NCBI RefSeq assembly: GCF_001613065.1
Contig: NZ_BDBQ01000005.1
Location: forward strand, 106,973 to 170,972
Length of the DNA: 64,000 bases
Source: Nocardia miyunensis NBRC 108239
Lineage (GTDB): Bacteria > Actinomycetota > Actinomycetes > Mycobacteriales > Mycobacteriaceae
Direction: 5' to 3'
The notes under the pieces were generated by a model. That model did not search any database, was not told the DNA's origin, and saw only the letters and a program-made list of their open reading frames with translations. The translations under genes were made by a program, and so were the position numbers. Positions 17,895-26,565 of the stretch are shown here, piece by piece. Each line of letters begins with the position of its first letter. The first letter of the stretch is position 1.

Positions 17895-18599
17895 GTGAAA
17901 CTGAACAAAGCTGCGGTGGTCGCAGCTCTGGTCACCACGGCGCTGGGTCTTTCGATCGGTGTGGCGGACGCCACACCGACCGGATCCGACGGCGTCGTCG
18001 ACTACAAGGCGACCACCACCAAGACTTCGACGATCATCTCCACCGATGCCGGTTCGCTGGACGCGCGTGACGGGGTATTCAGGATCAAGGCTGCCAATGG
18101 CAAGACCCTGGCCGGAACCCAGTTGTCCTTCCGGGTGGACGACTTCGTCTTTCCGATCGCCGCGAACATCGCCGGGCGGACCGCGACGCTGACTCCGCAG
18201 TTCGATCTGGCACACGCGGTCTACAAGCCGGTGGATCTGCCGTATCAGAACGTCGCCCCGTGGAAGACCCCGTACGACCGTGAGCTGGCGGCGTGGAACC
18301 GGTTGACCAGCACTATCAGTGCCGGTGCCACCATCGGCACCCTGGTCGGCGGTCTGACCGGTGGAGCCGTGGGTTGCCTGCTGGGCGGTATCGCCGGTGC
18401 GACTGTCGCGGCGGCGACGATCGTGGGCCTGTTCGGCGCATTCGTGCCCGCGGCGGTGATCGGCTGCTTCGGCGGCATCATCGCGGTCGGCGCACTGGGC
18501 ACCCTCGCGGGACAGTTGCTGGTGACCGCTCCGTCGGCGATTATCGCGGCCGTTCAGTATTTCACCACCATCAACGCCCCGTTCACTCCCGCAAAGTAA
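17895..18599 (+). CDS. Secreted glycine-zipper protein, tandem copy 1
   Basis: A 234-residue exported protein. The signal peptide (residues 1-29, ending VADAT) is followed by a soluble beta-rich domain (DARDGVFRIKAANGKTLAG ... VYKPVDLPYQN) and then by a long Gly/Ala-rich hydrophobic region with repeated small-residue zippers (GATIGTLVGGLTGGAVGCLL, GIIAVGALGTLAGQLL). The GTG start at 17895 has AGGGA 7 bases upstream; the same arrangement precedes copy 2, which supports it. It is about three-quarters identical to the protein at 18855 and more distantly related to the one at 28203. Proteins of this layout are common in Nocardia; function unknown, perhaps envelope or pore-like. Confidence 0.78.
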   Translation: MKLNKAAVVAALVTTALGLSIGVADATPTGSDGVVDYKATTTKTSTIISTDAGSLDARDGVFRIKAANGKTLAGTQLSFRVDDFVFPIAANIAGRTATLTPQFDLAHAVYKPVDLPYQNVAPWKTPYDRELAAWNRLTSTISAGATIGTLVGGLTGGAVGCLLGGIAGATVAAATIVGLFGAFVPAAVIGCFGGIIAVGALGTLAGQLLVTAPSAIIAAVQYFTTINAPFTPAK

Positions 18600-18736
18600 C
18601 GTCCGCCGTTATCGAGTCGCCGTCGAGCGCGACGACCCGATAGGTGGATCTGACCCGGTGCCTCCGCACCGGGGGGACACCGCCCCGCCCGGGGAATGCA
18701 GACCTGGGCGGGAGCGGATCCCGAGTCGACCTGTGC

Positions 18737-18780
18737 GTGGACAGCTCGGAAATCCGTAGTGGGCAGCTCGGAAATCCGTA
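18737..18780. repeat. Tandem direct repeat, 2 x 22 bp
   Basis: Two adjacent copies of a 22-base unit (GTGG then A or G, then CAGCTCGGAAATCCGTA) differ at one base. They lie between the two glycine-zipper genes, upstream of the second. They could be regulatory sites or a by-product of the gene duplication. Confidence 0.7.
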
Positions 18781-18854
18781 ACGGGTGGATTCGCCGGAAG
18801 CGGGCGCGTTAGCGCGCCCCAGTCCTGTTGCTTGATGATGAGGGAAGCAAAAAA

Positions 18855-19565
18855 GTGAAGCTCACAAAGTTCGCGGTGGTCGCGGCTCTCGTGACAACCG
18901 CTCTCGGCGTGACCGCCGGGGCTGCCGACGCCACTCCGCAGAGTGCGCCGGAGGCAGTCAACTACAAGGCGTGGACCACTCCGACCGCCACGATCGTCAA
19001 GACCGACGCCGGCTCGATGGATGTCGAGAACGGCGTGTTCAAGATCAAGGCCGCCAACGGAAAGACCCTGGACGGAACGGTTTTGAAGTTCCGGGTCGAT
19101 GATTTCGAGTTCCCGATCGCGGCCAACATCGCAGACCGCACCGCGACGTTGACCCCGCAGTTCGATATGCGGCACGCGGTCTACAAGCCGGTGGCACTGC
19201 CGTATCAGGACACCGCGCCGTGGAAGACCCCGTACGACCGTGAGCAGGCGGCCTGGAACCGCATGAAGGACACCATCGCCACCGGCGCCACCATCGGCAC
19301 CCTGGTCGGCGGCCTGTCCGGCGGGGCCGTGGGCTGTGTGCTCGGCGGCATCGCGGGCGCCACCGTGTCCTCCGCGGCGATCATCGGCCTGTTCGGTGCG
19401 TTCGTCCCGGCTGCCGTGATCGGCTGCCTCGGCGGCATCATCGCCGTCGGCGCGCTGGGCACCCTCGCGGGCCAGCTGCTGGTGACCGCCCCGGTCGCGA
19501 TCGCGGCCGCGGTGCAGTACTTCACCACGATCAACGAGCCGTTCACCCCGTCCAAGAGCAAGTAG
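18855..19565 (+). CDS. Secreted glycine-zipper protein, tandem copy 2
   Basis: A 236-residue paralogue of the preceding gene with the same order: signal peptide ending ADAT, soluble domain (MDVENGVFKIKAANGKTL), two Gly-zipper hydrophobic blocks and a short C-terminal tail (FTTINEPFTPSKSK). Cysteines in VGCVLGG and VIGCLGG are conserved between the copies. The GTG start at 18855 follows GAGGGA. The DNA of both genes stays similar through the 3' half, so the duplication is fairly recent or kept alike by conversion. A strong terminator follows. Function unknown. Confidence 0.78.
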   Translation: MKLTKFAVVAALVTTALGVTAGAADATPQSAPEAVNYKAWTTPTATIVKTDAGSMDVENGVFKIKAANGKTLDGTVLKFRVDDFEFPIAANIADRTATLTPQFDMRHAVYKPVALPYQDTAPWKTPYDREQAAWNRMKDTIATGATIGTLVGGLSGGAVGCVLGGIAGATVSSAAIIGLFGAFVPAAVIGCLGGIIAVGALGTLAGQLLVTAPVAIAAAVQYFTTINEPFTPSKSK

Positions 19566-19573
19566 TCTCGAAT

Positions 19574-19612
19574 CCGCAGGGCCCCGTCCGGAATCCGGGC
19601 GGGGCCCTGCGG
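19574..19612 (+). terminator. Intrinsic terminator after the glycine-zipper pair
   Basis: CCGCAGGGCCCCG at 19574-19586 pairs with CGGGGCCCTGCGG at 19600-19612; the inner CCGG pair extends the stem. It ends 9 bases after the stop of copy 2. Confidence 0.75.
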
Positions 19613-19682
19613 CGTCAGCGGCTTTTCGATCCCGCTGCGTGTAAACCGTGAGCGAGATCCGCGTTCGGGTGATCGTTCGGAT

Positions 19683-20903
19683 ATGACCTCCACCGCCTCT
19701 CGCACCACCACCGACAGCGAGCTCACCGAGATCTTCGCGCCCATCTTCGAGCGGATCGCCGCCGGAGCGTTGCAGCGCGAGATCGACCGTCGACTGCCGT
19801 ACGAGGAGGTGGGCTGGTTGCGCGAGGCGAAGTTCGGCGCGCTGCGGGTGCCCGTCGAATTCGGCGGCTACGGTGCGAGCGCGCGCCAGCTGTTCGGCTT
19901 GCTGATCGATCTGGCCGCTGCGGAATCCAATCTGCCGCAAGCACTTCGGGTGCATTTCTCGTTCGTCGAGGATCAGCTGCTGGCCCAGCCGTCCCCGGCG
20001 AGTGAGCAGTGGTTGCGGGCGGTGGCGGATGGGACACTGGTCGGCAATGCGATCACCGAACCGGGGGTGGGCGCGGTGGATCGGTACCGGACCACACTGA
20101 CCGCGGACGGGTCGGGCTGGCGGCTGAACGGCGTCAAGTACTACAGCACGGGGTCGCTGTACGCCGATCACATCCTGGTCGCCGCGGACAAGGACGGCGA
20201 GCGGGTGTCGGTGCTGGTCGACGCCGATGTCGAGGGCGTCCGCCAGCACGACGACTGGGACGGTTTCGGACAGCGGCTGACTGCGAGCGGCACAACCGAA
20301 TTCGAGAACGTTGCCGTTGCCGAGGACCGGATTCTGGGGCCGGGGTACGGCGGGCCCGGGGCCACCTACGCCACCGCCTATCTACAGCTGGTGCAGCTGG
20401 CCGTTCTCGCGGGGATCGCCCAGCGCGCCGAACTCGACGTGCGTACCTGGGTGGCCGAGCGCACGCGCACCTATACCCACGCCGCCGCGGATCTGCCGCG
20501 CGAGGATCCGCTGGTGCAGCAGGTGATCGGTCAGCTCTCGGCGGCGGCGTTCACCGCGCGGGCCACCGTACTGGCCGTCGCCGACCTCCTGGACGGGGTG
20601 CTGGATTCGGGTGCGAGCGATGAGAACGCGCTGGTGGCGCTGGAACTCGCGGCCGCGCAGGCGCAGCTGGGCGTGATCGACATCGTGCTGGCGGCCACCA
20701 CCAAACTGTTCGAGGTCGGTGGTGCCTCGATCGTGTCCGAACGGCTGCGGCTGGATCGGCACTGGCGCAACGCGCGGACCATCTCGGTGCACAACCCGGC
20801 GATCCAGAAGGCCCGCGCCATCGGCGACCACCTGCTCAACGGCAGCGCGCTGCCTTTCGCCTGGAGTGCGGGCGCGCGCGGGACGCGGGAAGCCGCGAAA
20901 TGA
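19683..20903 (+). CDS. SfnC/DszC-type acyl-CoA-dehydrogenase-fold monooxygenase
   Basis: A 406-residue flavoprotein of the acyl-CoA dehydrogenase fold, of the branch that oxygenates sulfur compounds (DszC, SfnC, SfnB) rather than dehydrogenating acyl-CoA. Features: LRVPVEFGGYGAS, GNAITEPGVGAVD in the flavin region, KYYSTGSLYADH, and the C-terminal DRHWRNARTISVHNPAIQK, a motif of the sulfur-acquisition subgroup. The usual catalytic Glu of acyl-CoA dehydrogenases is not evident. It overlaps the next gene by ATGA, so the pair acts together. Substrate is unknown; related enzymes use FMNH2 to oxidise sulfides or sulfones. A 12-codon GTG frame ends on the start as ATGA, possibly a minimal leader. 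Confidence 0.82.
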   Translation: MTSTASRTTTDSELTEIFAPIFERIAAGALQREIDRRLPYEEVGWLREAKFGALRVPVEFGGYGASARQLFGLLIDLAAAESNLPQALRVHFSFVEDQLLAQPSPASEQWLRAVADGTLVGNAITEPGVGAVDRYRTTLTADGSGWRLNGVKYYSTGSLYADHILVAADKDGERVSVLVDADVEGVRQHDDWDGFGQRLTASGTTEFENVAVAEDRILGPGYGGPGATYATAYLQLVQLAVLAGIAQRAELDVRTWVAERTRTYTHAAADLPREDPLVQQVIGQLSAAAFTARATVLAVADLLDGVLDSGASDENALVALELAAAQAQLGVIDIVLAATTKLFEVGGASIVSERLRLDRHWRNARTISVHNPAIQKARAIGDHLLNGSALPFAWSAGARGTREAAK

Positions 20904-22333
20904 CCCGGCGGATTCGGTTCAACGCCTTCGATATGAATTGCGTCGCGCACCAATCCCCGGGGCTGTGGCGGCATCCGAAGGACCAGTCGCACCGGTACAA
21001 CGAGCTGAGCTATTGGACCGAACTCGCGAAACTGTTGGAGCGCGGGCGGTTCGACGGGATCTTCATCGCCGACGTCCTGGGCACCTACGACGTGTACGGC
21101 GGTGACGACACCGCCGCGCTGCGCCAGGGCGCGCAGATTCCGCTGTCCGACCCGCTGTTGCTGGTCTCCGCGATGGCCGCTGTCACAACGCATCTCGGCT
21201 TCGGCATCACGACCGGGACCGGATTCGAACATCCGTATCCGTTCGCCCGGCGACTGTCCACACTGGATCACCTGACCGGCGGACGCCTCGGCTGGAACGT
21301 GGTGACCGGCTATCTCCCTTCGGCCGCAAGGAATTTCGGCGAGGCGGATCAGCTCGATCACGACGATCGCTACGACCGGGCCGATGAATACCTCGAAGTG
21401 CTCTACAAGCTGTGGGAGGGCTCCTGGGAGGAGGACGCGGTGGTGCGTGACGCCGACGCCGGGATCTACGTGAATCCCGACAAGGTGCACCACATCGGGC
21501 ATTACGGCACGCATTACACCGTCCCGGGCATTCACCTGTCCGAACCCTCGCCCCAGCGGACGCCGGTGATCTACCAGGCCGGGGCCTCGGTTCGCGGCAC
21601 CCGGTTCGCCGCGGAGAACGCGGAGGCGATCTTCGTCGCCGCGCCGTCGAAACGCGTTCTGGGACAGACCGTCTCGCGGATCCGGGAAGCATTGCGGGAA
21701 GCGGGGCGTGATCCGTATTCGGCGCGGATCTACGCGCTGGCCACGATCATCACCGATGCCACCGACGAGGCCGCCGAACGCAAGCACCGGGAATATCTGG
21801 AGTACGCCAGCGTCGAGGGCGGGTTGGTGTTCATGTCCGGATGGATGGGTATCGATCTGTCCGAATACGATCTGGACGACCCGATCGGCCAGGTGCACAG
21901 CAATGCCATTCAGTCCGCGGTGTCGGCGTTCCAGGAGTTCGACGACGACGGCCGGGAATGGACGGTGCGCGATATCGCGCGCTGGGGCGGTATCGGCGGG
22001 ATGGGTCCGGTCTTCGTCGGCTCGGGTGAGTCGGTGGCCGACCGGTTGCAGGAGTGGGTCTCGCAGACCGACGTCGACGGGTTCAACCTGGCCTATGCGA
22101 TCACGCCCGGAAGCTTCGAAGACGTTGTGCAACATGTGATTCCGGTATTGACCGAGCGCGGTGCCTATCCGGCGGAGTATGTGCCGGGGACGTTGCGCAA
22201 TGCGCTGTTCGGCGCGGGTGACCGGTTGCCGCCGGAACATCGCGGGGCGCGTTATCGCCTGGACGGCTCCGGGTCCACGGCGTATCCCGCATCGGTGCGT
22301 CGTCCGGATCTCACGACCGCCACGCAGTCCTGA
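20900..22333 (+). CDS. NtaA/SnaA/DszA-family FMNH2-dependent monooxygenase
   Basis: A 477-residue luciferase-like enzyme of the long NtaA/DszA subgroup. Signatures: RFNAFDMNCVAHQSPGLWRH at the start, FDGIFIADVLGTYDVY, FEHPYPFARRLSTLDHLTGG, GWNVVTGYLPSAARNFG and DRYDRADEYLEVLYKLWEGS. Members split C-S or C-N bonds with FMNH2 and O2 (DszA on dibenzothiophene sulfone, NtaA on nitrilotriacetate). Its ATG overlaps the stop of the SfnC-like gene, an order like dsz genes, so an organosulfur substrate is likely. A strong terminator follows. Confidence 0.88.
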   Translation: MTRRIRFNAFDMNCVAHQSPGLWRHPKDQSHRYNELSYWTELAKLLERGRFDGIFIADVLGTYDVYGGDDTAALRQGAQIPLSDPLLLVSAMAAVTTHLGFGITTGTGFEHPYPFARRLSTLDHLTGGRLGWNVVTGYLPSAARNFGEADQLDHDDRYDRADEYLEVLYKLWEGSWEEDAVVRDADAGIYVNPDKVHHIGHYGTHYTVPGIHLSEPSPQRTPVIYQAGASVRGTRFAAENAEAIFVAAPSKRVLGQTVSRIREALREAGRDPYSARIYALATIITDATDEAAERKHREYLEYASVEGGLVFMSGWMGIDLSEYDLDDPIGQVHSNAIQSAVSAFQEFDDDGREWTVRDIARWGGIGGMGPVFVGSGESVADRLQEWVSQTDVDGFNLAYAITPGSFEDVVQHVIPVLTERGAYPAEYVPGTLRNALFGAGDRLPPEHRGARYRLDGSGSTAYPASVRRPDLTTATQS

Positions 22334-22336
22334 ACC

Positions 22337-22377
22337 GGGCCCGAATTGTGAAATTATCAATTTTGCAATTCGGGCCC
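22337..22377 (+). terminator. Rho-independent terminator
   Basis: GGGCCCGAATTG at 22337-22348 pairs perfectly with CAATTCGGGCCC at 22366-22377; inner A/T pairs bring the stem to 19 with a 3-base loop. TTTTCG follows. It closes the two-gene monooxygenase unit. Confidence 0.92.
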
Positions 22378-22476
22378 TTTTCGTTGTGACCGCGAATAAA
22401 GGAAACCGGTTCCACAGATTGGTTCTGGGTGATTGCAACACTCTACGGCGATCCCGCTCGATTGCAGAATTTCCTT

Positions 22477-23847
22477 ATGACTCAGCAGAATTCGTCTCGC
22501 ACAGCCGCAATCATCGGTGCCGGGCAGACCGGTGCTACCGCCGCCCTGGGCCTATTGGACGCGGGTTTCCAGGTCACCATCTACAGCGATCGCGATCAGC
22601 AGAGCCTGCGCGACGATGTGCCCGCCACCGGCACCGCCCTCGGCTTCGGTGAGGCTCAGGCGGCCGAGGCCGCGCTCGGCCAGGAAACCTATGCCGACCG
22701 CGCCGCCAACCACACGGGGCTCAGCGTGCGTATCGCTGGGCCGGAGAATGCCGAATTGATCGGATTCGACGGGGATTTCGACGGATTCGTCGGTCTCGCG
22801 GTGGATACCCGCCTCAAGGCGGACGAGCGGCTGACCGCGTTCCGGGAGCGCGGTGGCCGATTCGTGGTCGAGCAGGTGACGCCGCAGAAGTTGGACGAGA
22901 TCGCCGCCGCCAATGACCTGACCCTCGTCGCGACCGGTCGCGGCGGCCTGTCGGATCTGTTCGAGGTCGACACCGATCGCACCGTGTACTCCGAGCCGCA
23001 GCGCAAGGTCCTGACCGTCACTCTCACCGGATTGGGCACCGGCCCAGAGGTTTTCGCGCACCGGAGCGAGGCCGGCGGTGCGCACAGCCTGTTCTCGATC
23101 TTCGCCGAGCAGGGTGAGGCCTGGTGGGGACCGTATCTGCACAAGGATGCGGGTCTGTCGTGGGTCTTCCTGGGGTGGGCCCGTCCCGGCAGCGACTGGG
23201 ACAAGCGTTTCTCCGCTGCCGATTCCGCGGCCTCGGCACACCAGATCGTCAAGGAGCTCTACCGCGACTACATCGACTGGGATCTGCCCGAGGTGCTGTC
23301 CACTCGGGTGATCGAGGAGGATCCGCACTCCTGGCTCAAGGGCGCCGTGCGGCCGGTGGTGCGCAAGGGCGTCGGGACGACCGAGAACGGCCATCTGGTG
23401 GCCGCGCTCGGCGATACCGCGGTGGCCTACGACCCGATCGCCGGACAGGGTGCGCAGAGCGGACTGGTTCAGGCGCAACGCCTGGTCGCGGCCGCGGCGG
23501 CACATGAGGGCGAATTCGATCGAGCCTGGATCGAGGCGCGGTACGAGGACTTCCTGAACTTCCGATCCGATGCGGCGAGCCACGTGACCAGGCTGTTCCT
23601 GAGCGACCCGGAACTGGGCGACATCGCCAACCGGTTCTTCCCGGCCGCCGCGGTGAACAAGAAGTTCGCCTCCGCGCTGGTCTCGCTGCTGCATCGCCCG
23701 CAGCCGTTCCTCGGCATCGAGACGGTGGAGGCGGCGGACGCTTACATCGAGCAGGTCACCGGCGTCAAGGCTGACGAGGTGCTGGCCGAATTCGCCCCGG
23801 CGGGCCGCTTCGAGCGTTCCAAGTACAGCGCGGCGGCCCAGGTCTAG
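22477..23847 (+). CDS. Styrene/indole monooxygenase-like FAD oxygenase (StyA type)
   Basis: A 456-residue single-component-flavin oxygenase resembling StyA, which epoxidises styrene or indole using FADH2 from a separate reductase. An N-terminal dinucleotide fold (AAIIGAGQTGATAALGLLDA) is followed by TGTALGFGEAQ, a substrate domain, and FAD-contacting ALGDTAVAYDPIAGQGAQSG near residue 320. There is no StyB-type reductase next to it; the flavin reductase at 26753 or a distant one would have to serve. No ribosome site precedes ATG 22477, but CAGAAT ends 6 bases upstream, suggesting a leaderless transcript. It sits alone between sulfur genes, so an organosulfur or aromatic substrate is possible. 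Confidence 0.8.
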   Translation: MTQQNSSRTAAIIGAGQTGATAALGLLDAGFQVTIYSDRDQQSLRDDVPATGTALGFGEAQAAEAALGQETYADRAANHTGLSVRIAGPENAELIGFDGDFDGFVGLAVDTRLKADERLTAFRERGGRFVVEQVTPQKLDEIAAANDLTLVATGRGGLSDLFEVDTDRTVYSEPQRKVLTVTLTGLGTGPEVFAHRSEAGGAHSLFSIFAEQGEAWWGPYLHKDAGLSWVFLGWARPGSDWDKRFSAADSAASAHQIVKELYRDYIDWDLPEVLSTRVIEEDPHSWLKGAVRPVVRKGVGTTENGHLVAALGDTAVAYDPIAGQGAQSGLVQAQRLVAAAAAHEGEFDRAWIEARYEDFLNFRSDAASHVTRLFLSDPELGDIANRFFPAAAVNKKFASALVSLLHRPQPFLGIETVEAADAYIEQVTGVKADEVLAEFAPAGRFERSKYSAAAQV

Positions 23848-24119
23848 CGCGGACCACATCCCACTTCGCAACACCGAATGACCTGCGCCAGAACACCACT
23901 GGTCACCCTGTTCCACCCACCCTGGACAACGCCGACACCGAGGCCGCGGCCCGGGTCGATTCTGGACTGACCGGAGCGGAGGAGCGAAGCGGGGGAGCGG
24001 AGGGAGGGAAGAATCGGCCCTTGGGGGCCGCGGCCCGCCGGAGCGGAGCGGAGGCAATTGAACACAGCCAGATTCAAACCCTCGTGCCGGGCACACCGTG
24101 ATGCTGAAGTGAAGGGCAC
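23848..24119. other. Gap with GGAGCG-rich low-complexity sequence
   Basis: No gene is seen. A purine-rich run built of GGAGCG and GGAGGG-like units lies at about 23970-24015, flanked by two copies of GGCCGCGGCC (about 23940 and 24028) that could pair with each other. It should hold the sfnG promoter. A three-codon frame (MLK) ends just before the sfnG leader. Confidence 0.45.
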
Positions 24120-24179
24120 ATGAGGTGCCCGGTCCACGAGGGCGCGGGATCCGGCCGACACCACTGGGAGCAGGAGTGA
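24120..24179 (+). CDS. Upstream ORF of sfnG, 19 aa, Cys-containing
   Basis: ATG 24120, preceded by GAAGGG, opens MRCPVHEGAGSGRHHWEQE. Cys is codon 3 and the TGA overlaps the GTG start of sfnG (GTGA). It is probably a translated leader that couples or tunes sfnG expression, not a stand-alone protein. The arrangement mirrors the ssuD leader. Confidence 0.45.
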   Translation: MRCPVHEGAGSGRHHWEQE

Positions 24180-25294
24180 GTACCGAAAAGATCGCCGAGC
24201 AGACTCGATTCGCCTACTGGGTGCCCAATGTCAGTGGCGGCTTGGTCACCAGTGACATCGAGCAGCGCACATCGTGGGATTTCGAATACAACAAGAAGCT
24301 GGCCCGCACCGCGGAGAACAACGGCTTCGAATACGCGCTGTCCCAGGTGCGCTACACCGCCTCCTATGGTGCGGAGTACCAGCACGAGTCGACCTCGTTC
24401 AGTCTGGCGCTGCTCGGGGCGACCGAACGGCTCAAGGTCATCGCCGCGATACATCCGGGACTGTGGCATCCCGCGGTGCTCGCGAAATTCGGGGCCACCG
24501 CGGATCATCTGTCCAACGGGCGATTCGCGATCAACGTGGTCTCGGGCTGGTTCGCCGGGGAGTTCAAGGCGCTGGGCGAGCCGTGGCTCGAACACGACGA
24601 ACGGTACCGGCGCAGTGCGGAATTCCTCGAGGTGATTCGCAAGATCTGGACCGAGGACGCGGTCGAGTACGGCGGCGACTTCTACCGGATTCGCGATTTC
24701 ACGCTCAAGCCCAAACCGCTGAACACCCCCGAGCGGCCGAATCCCGAACTGTTCCAAGGCGGTAACTCCACCGCGGCTCGCCGCAACGGCGGACGTTTCG
24801 CCGACTGGTACTTCTCCAACGGCAAGGATTTCGACGGTGTCACAGAGCAATTGGACGATCTGCGTGCCGTGGCGCGCGCGCACGATCGTGAGGTGAAGTT
24901 CGGGCTCAACGCGTTCATCATCGCCCGCGACACCGAGAAGGAAGCGCGCGAGGTCCTCCGCGAGATCGTAGCCAAGGCGAACAAGCCGGCGGTGGAGGGT
25001 TTCCGGGACGCGGTGCAGCAGGCCGGGGCCTCGACCGGGGACCGCAAGGGGATGTGGGCGGATTCCACCTTCGAGGATCTCGTGCAGTACAACGACGGTT
25101 TCCGGTCCGAACTGATCGGCACGCCCGAGCAGATCGCCGAGCGGATCGTGGCCTACCGCGATCGCGGCGTCGATCTGATCCTGGGTGGATTCCTGCACTT
25201 CCAGGAGGAGATCGAGTATTTCGGGCAGCGGGTGCTGCCGCTGGTGCGCGAACTCGAGGCGCAGCGCCGGCCGGCGGCGGCTGTGGCGGGCTGA
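24176..25294 (+). CDS. sfnG: FMNH2-dependent dimethyl sulfone monooxygenase
   Basis: A 372-residue luciferase-like enzyme that matches SfnG throughout: FAYWVPNVSGGLVTSDIEQR at the start, NGFEYALSQVRYTASYGAEY, INVVSGWFAGEFKALGEPW, EHDERYRRSAEFLEVI, GGDFYRIRDFTLKPKPL and FEDLVQYNDGFRSELIGTPEQ. SfnG converts dimethyl sulfone to methanesulfinate and formaldehyde using FMNH2 and O2. The GTG at 24176 is chosen because GGGAG lies 5 bases upstream and the frame before it lacks similarity. Its TGA shares a base with the start of the SfnB-type gene, so they are co-translated. Methanesulfinate would then feed methanesulfonate or SsuD-type desulfonation. Confidence 0.92.
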   Translation: MSTEKIAEQTRFAYWVPNVSGGLVTSDIEQRTSWDFEYNKKLARTAENNGFEYALSQVRYTASYGAEYQHESTSFSLALLGATERLKVIAAIHPGLWHPAVLAKFGATADHLSNGRFAINVVSGWFAGEFKALGEPWLEHDERYRRSAEFLEVIRKIWTEDAVEYGGDFYRIRDFTLKPKPLNTPERPNPELFQGGNSTAARRNGGRFADWYFSNGKDFDGVTEQLDDLRAVARAHDREVKFGLNAFIIARDTEKEAREVLREIVAKANKPAVEGFRDAVQQAGASTGDRKGMWADSTFEDLVQYNDGFRSELIGTPEQIAERIVAYRDRGVDLILGGFLHFQEEIEYFGQRVLPLVRELEAQRRPAAAVAG

Positions 25295-26514
25295 TGACCG
25301 CCACGGCCGCACAGCGCATCACCTCCGCCGGGCAGGCCCGGCAGGTGGCGCGGGATCTGGCGGCGGACTTCGCCGTTACCGCCGCCGATCGAGATCGCTT
25401 GCGGCAGTTGCCGTATGGCGAGGTGGTACGGTTGGCGGCCAGCGGATTGCTGGCCGTCACCGTGCCCGCCGCGCATGGCGGCGCGGATCTGCCGCCGAGT
25501 GAATTGGCCGAGCTGGTAAGGACTCTCGCGGTCGCGGATCCGAATATCGCGCAGATTCCGCACAGCCATTTCGTCTACCTGAATCTGTTGCGGCTGGCCG
25601 GATCGCCCGAACAGCGGCAGCGGTATTTCGCGCAGGTGCTCGACGGTGCGCAGATCGCCAACGCGCAGTCCGAGCGGGGTGGCGCGACGGTCGCGGAGGT
25701 GGCGACCACGTTGCGTCCGGACGGTTCGAGTCTGCGCATCGATGGAACCAAGTACTACTGCACCGGTTCACCTTTCGCGGGAATTCTCGCGGTGCTCGCC
25801 CGGCTGGACGATCCCGAGGAACGTACCGGGCTCGGTCCGGGGGAGTACGTGGCGTTTCTTCCGGCGAGCAGTCCGGGCGTCGAGATCGTCGACGACTGGA
25901 ATGCGTTGGGGCAGCGCACGACCGGCAGCGGCACGGTGCGATTCGATGGTGTGCGCGTCGAGGCCGGTCAGCTGGTCGCCCGGGACGCGGCGGTGCGCGC
26001 GCCGACCGGATACGGGGCGTTCGCGCAGTTGCTGCACGTGGCGATCGATACCGGTATCGCGCGCGGAGCATTGAGCGCGGCAACGGAATTCGTGCGCACC
26101 CGCAGTCGCCCGTGGTTCGAGGCACAGGTCGAACGGGCCAGCGATGATCCGCTGGTGATCCAGCGCATCGGTGAGCTGGCCGTGTCGGTGACCGCCGCCG
26201 AGGCGACCCTGACCGCCGCCGGACTGGCCGTGGACGCCGCCACCGCGAGTCCCGAGCCGGGACAGGACGTCGTCGCGCGGGCCTCGCTCGCGGTCGCGGC
26301 GGCCAAGATCCTCGCCGACCGGGCCGCGACAGAGGTGTCCTCCGCGTTGTTCGAGATCAGCGGAACCCGCAGTGCCGCAGCGGATCTCAACCTGGATCAC
26401 TTCTGGCGCAACGCGCGCACCCACACACTGCACGATCCGGTGCGCTGGAAGTACCAGCACCTGGGCCGGGCATTGCTGCACGACACCCCGCCCCCACTGC
26501 ACGGGGTCATCTGA
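25294..26514 (+). CDS. sfnB: SfnB-family sulfur acquisition oxidoreductase
   Basis: A 406-residue acyl-CoA-dehydrogenase-fold protein of the SfnB family, regularly found beside sfnG. Segments: LLAVTVPAAHGGADLPPSEL, IPHSHFVYLNLL, AQSERGGATVAEV, GTKYYCTGSPFAGIL and the C-terminal DHFWRNARTHTLHDPVRWKYQHLG that marks sulfur-acquisition members. It is a paralogue of the protein at 19683. The exact reaction of SfnB is not settled; it is thought to act with SfnG in sulfone or sulfide use. ATG 25294 overlaps the sfnG stop by one base. Confidence 0.87.
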   Translation: MTATAAQRITSAGQARQVARDLAADFAVTAADRDRLRQLPYGEVVRLAASGLLAVTVPAAHGGADLPPSELAELVRTLAVADPNIAQIPHSHFVYLNLLRLAGSPEQRQRYFAQVLDGAQIANAQSERGGATVAEVATTLRPDGSSLRIDGTKYYCTGSPFAGILAVLARLDDPEERTGLGPGEYVAFLPASSPGVEIVDDWNALGQRTTGSGTVRFDGVRVEAGQLVARDAAVRAPTGYGAFAQLLHVAIDTGIARGALSAATEFVRTRSRPWFEAQVERASDDPLVIQRIGELAVSVTAAEATLTAAGLAVDAATASPEPGQDVVARASLAVAAAKILADRAATEVSSALFEISGTRSAAADLNLDHFWRNARTHTLHDPVRWKYQHLGRALLHDTPPPLHGVI

Positions 26515-26533
26515 AAGGCAGGCTGAATTTTTC

Positions 26534-26565
26534 GGCCCCCGCTTCGTTCGGACGGAGTCGGGGCC
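26534..26565 (+). terminator. Imperfect hairpin after sfnGB
   Basis: GGCCCC at 26534 pairs with GGGGCC at 26560-26565; the inner arms (CGCTTCGTTCG and GACGGAGTC) pair partly with G-U wobbles. It starts 20 bases after the stop; no T-run. Confidence 0.5.

Noticed and set aside
19642..19686. 12-codon leader before the SfnC-like gene
   Set aside because: It ends on the start as ATGA but has no Cys codon and no binding site, so chance is likely.
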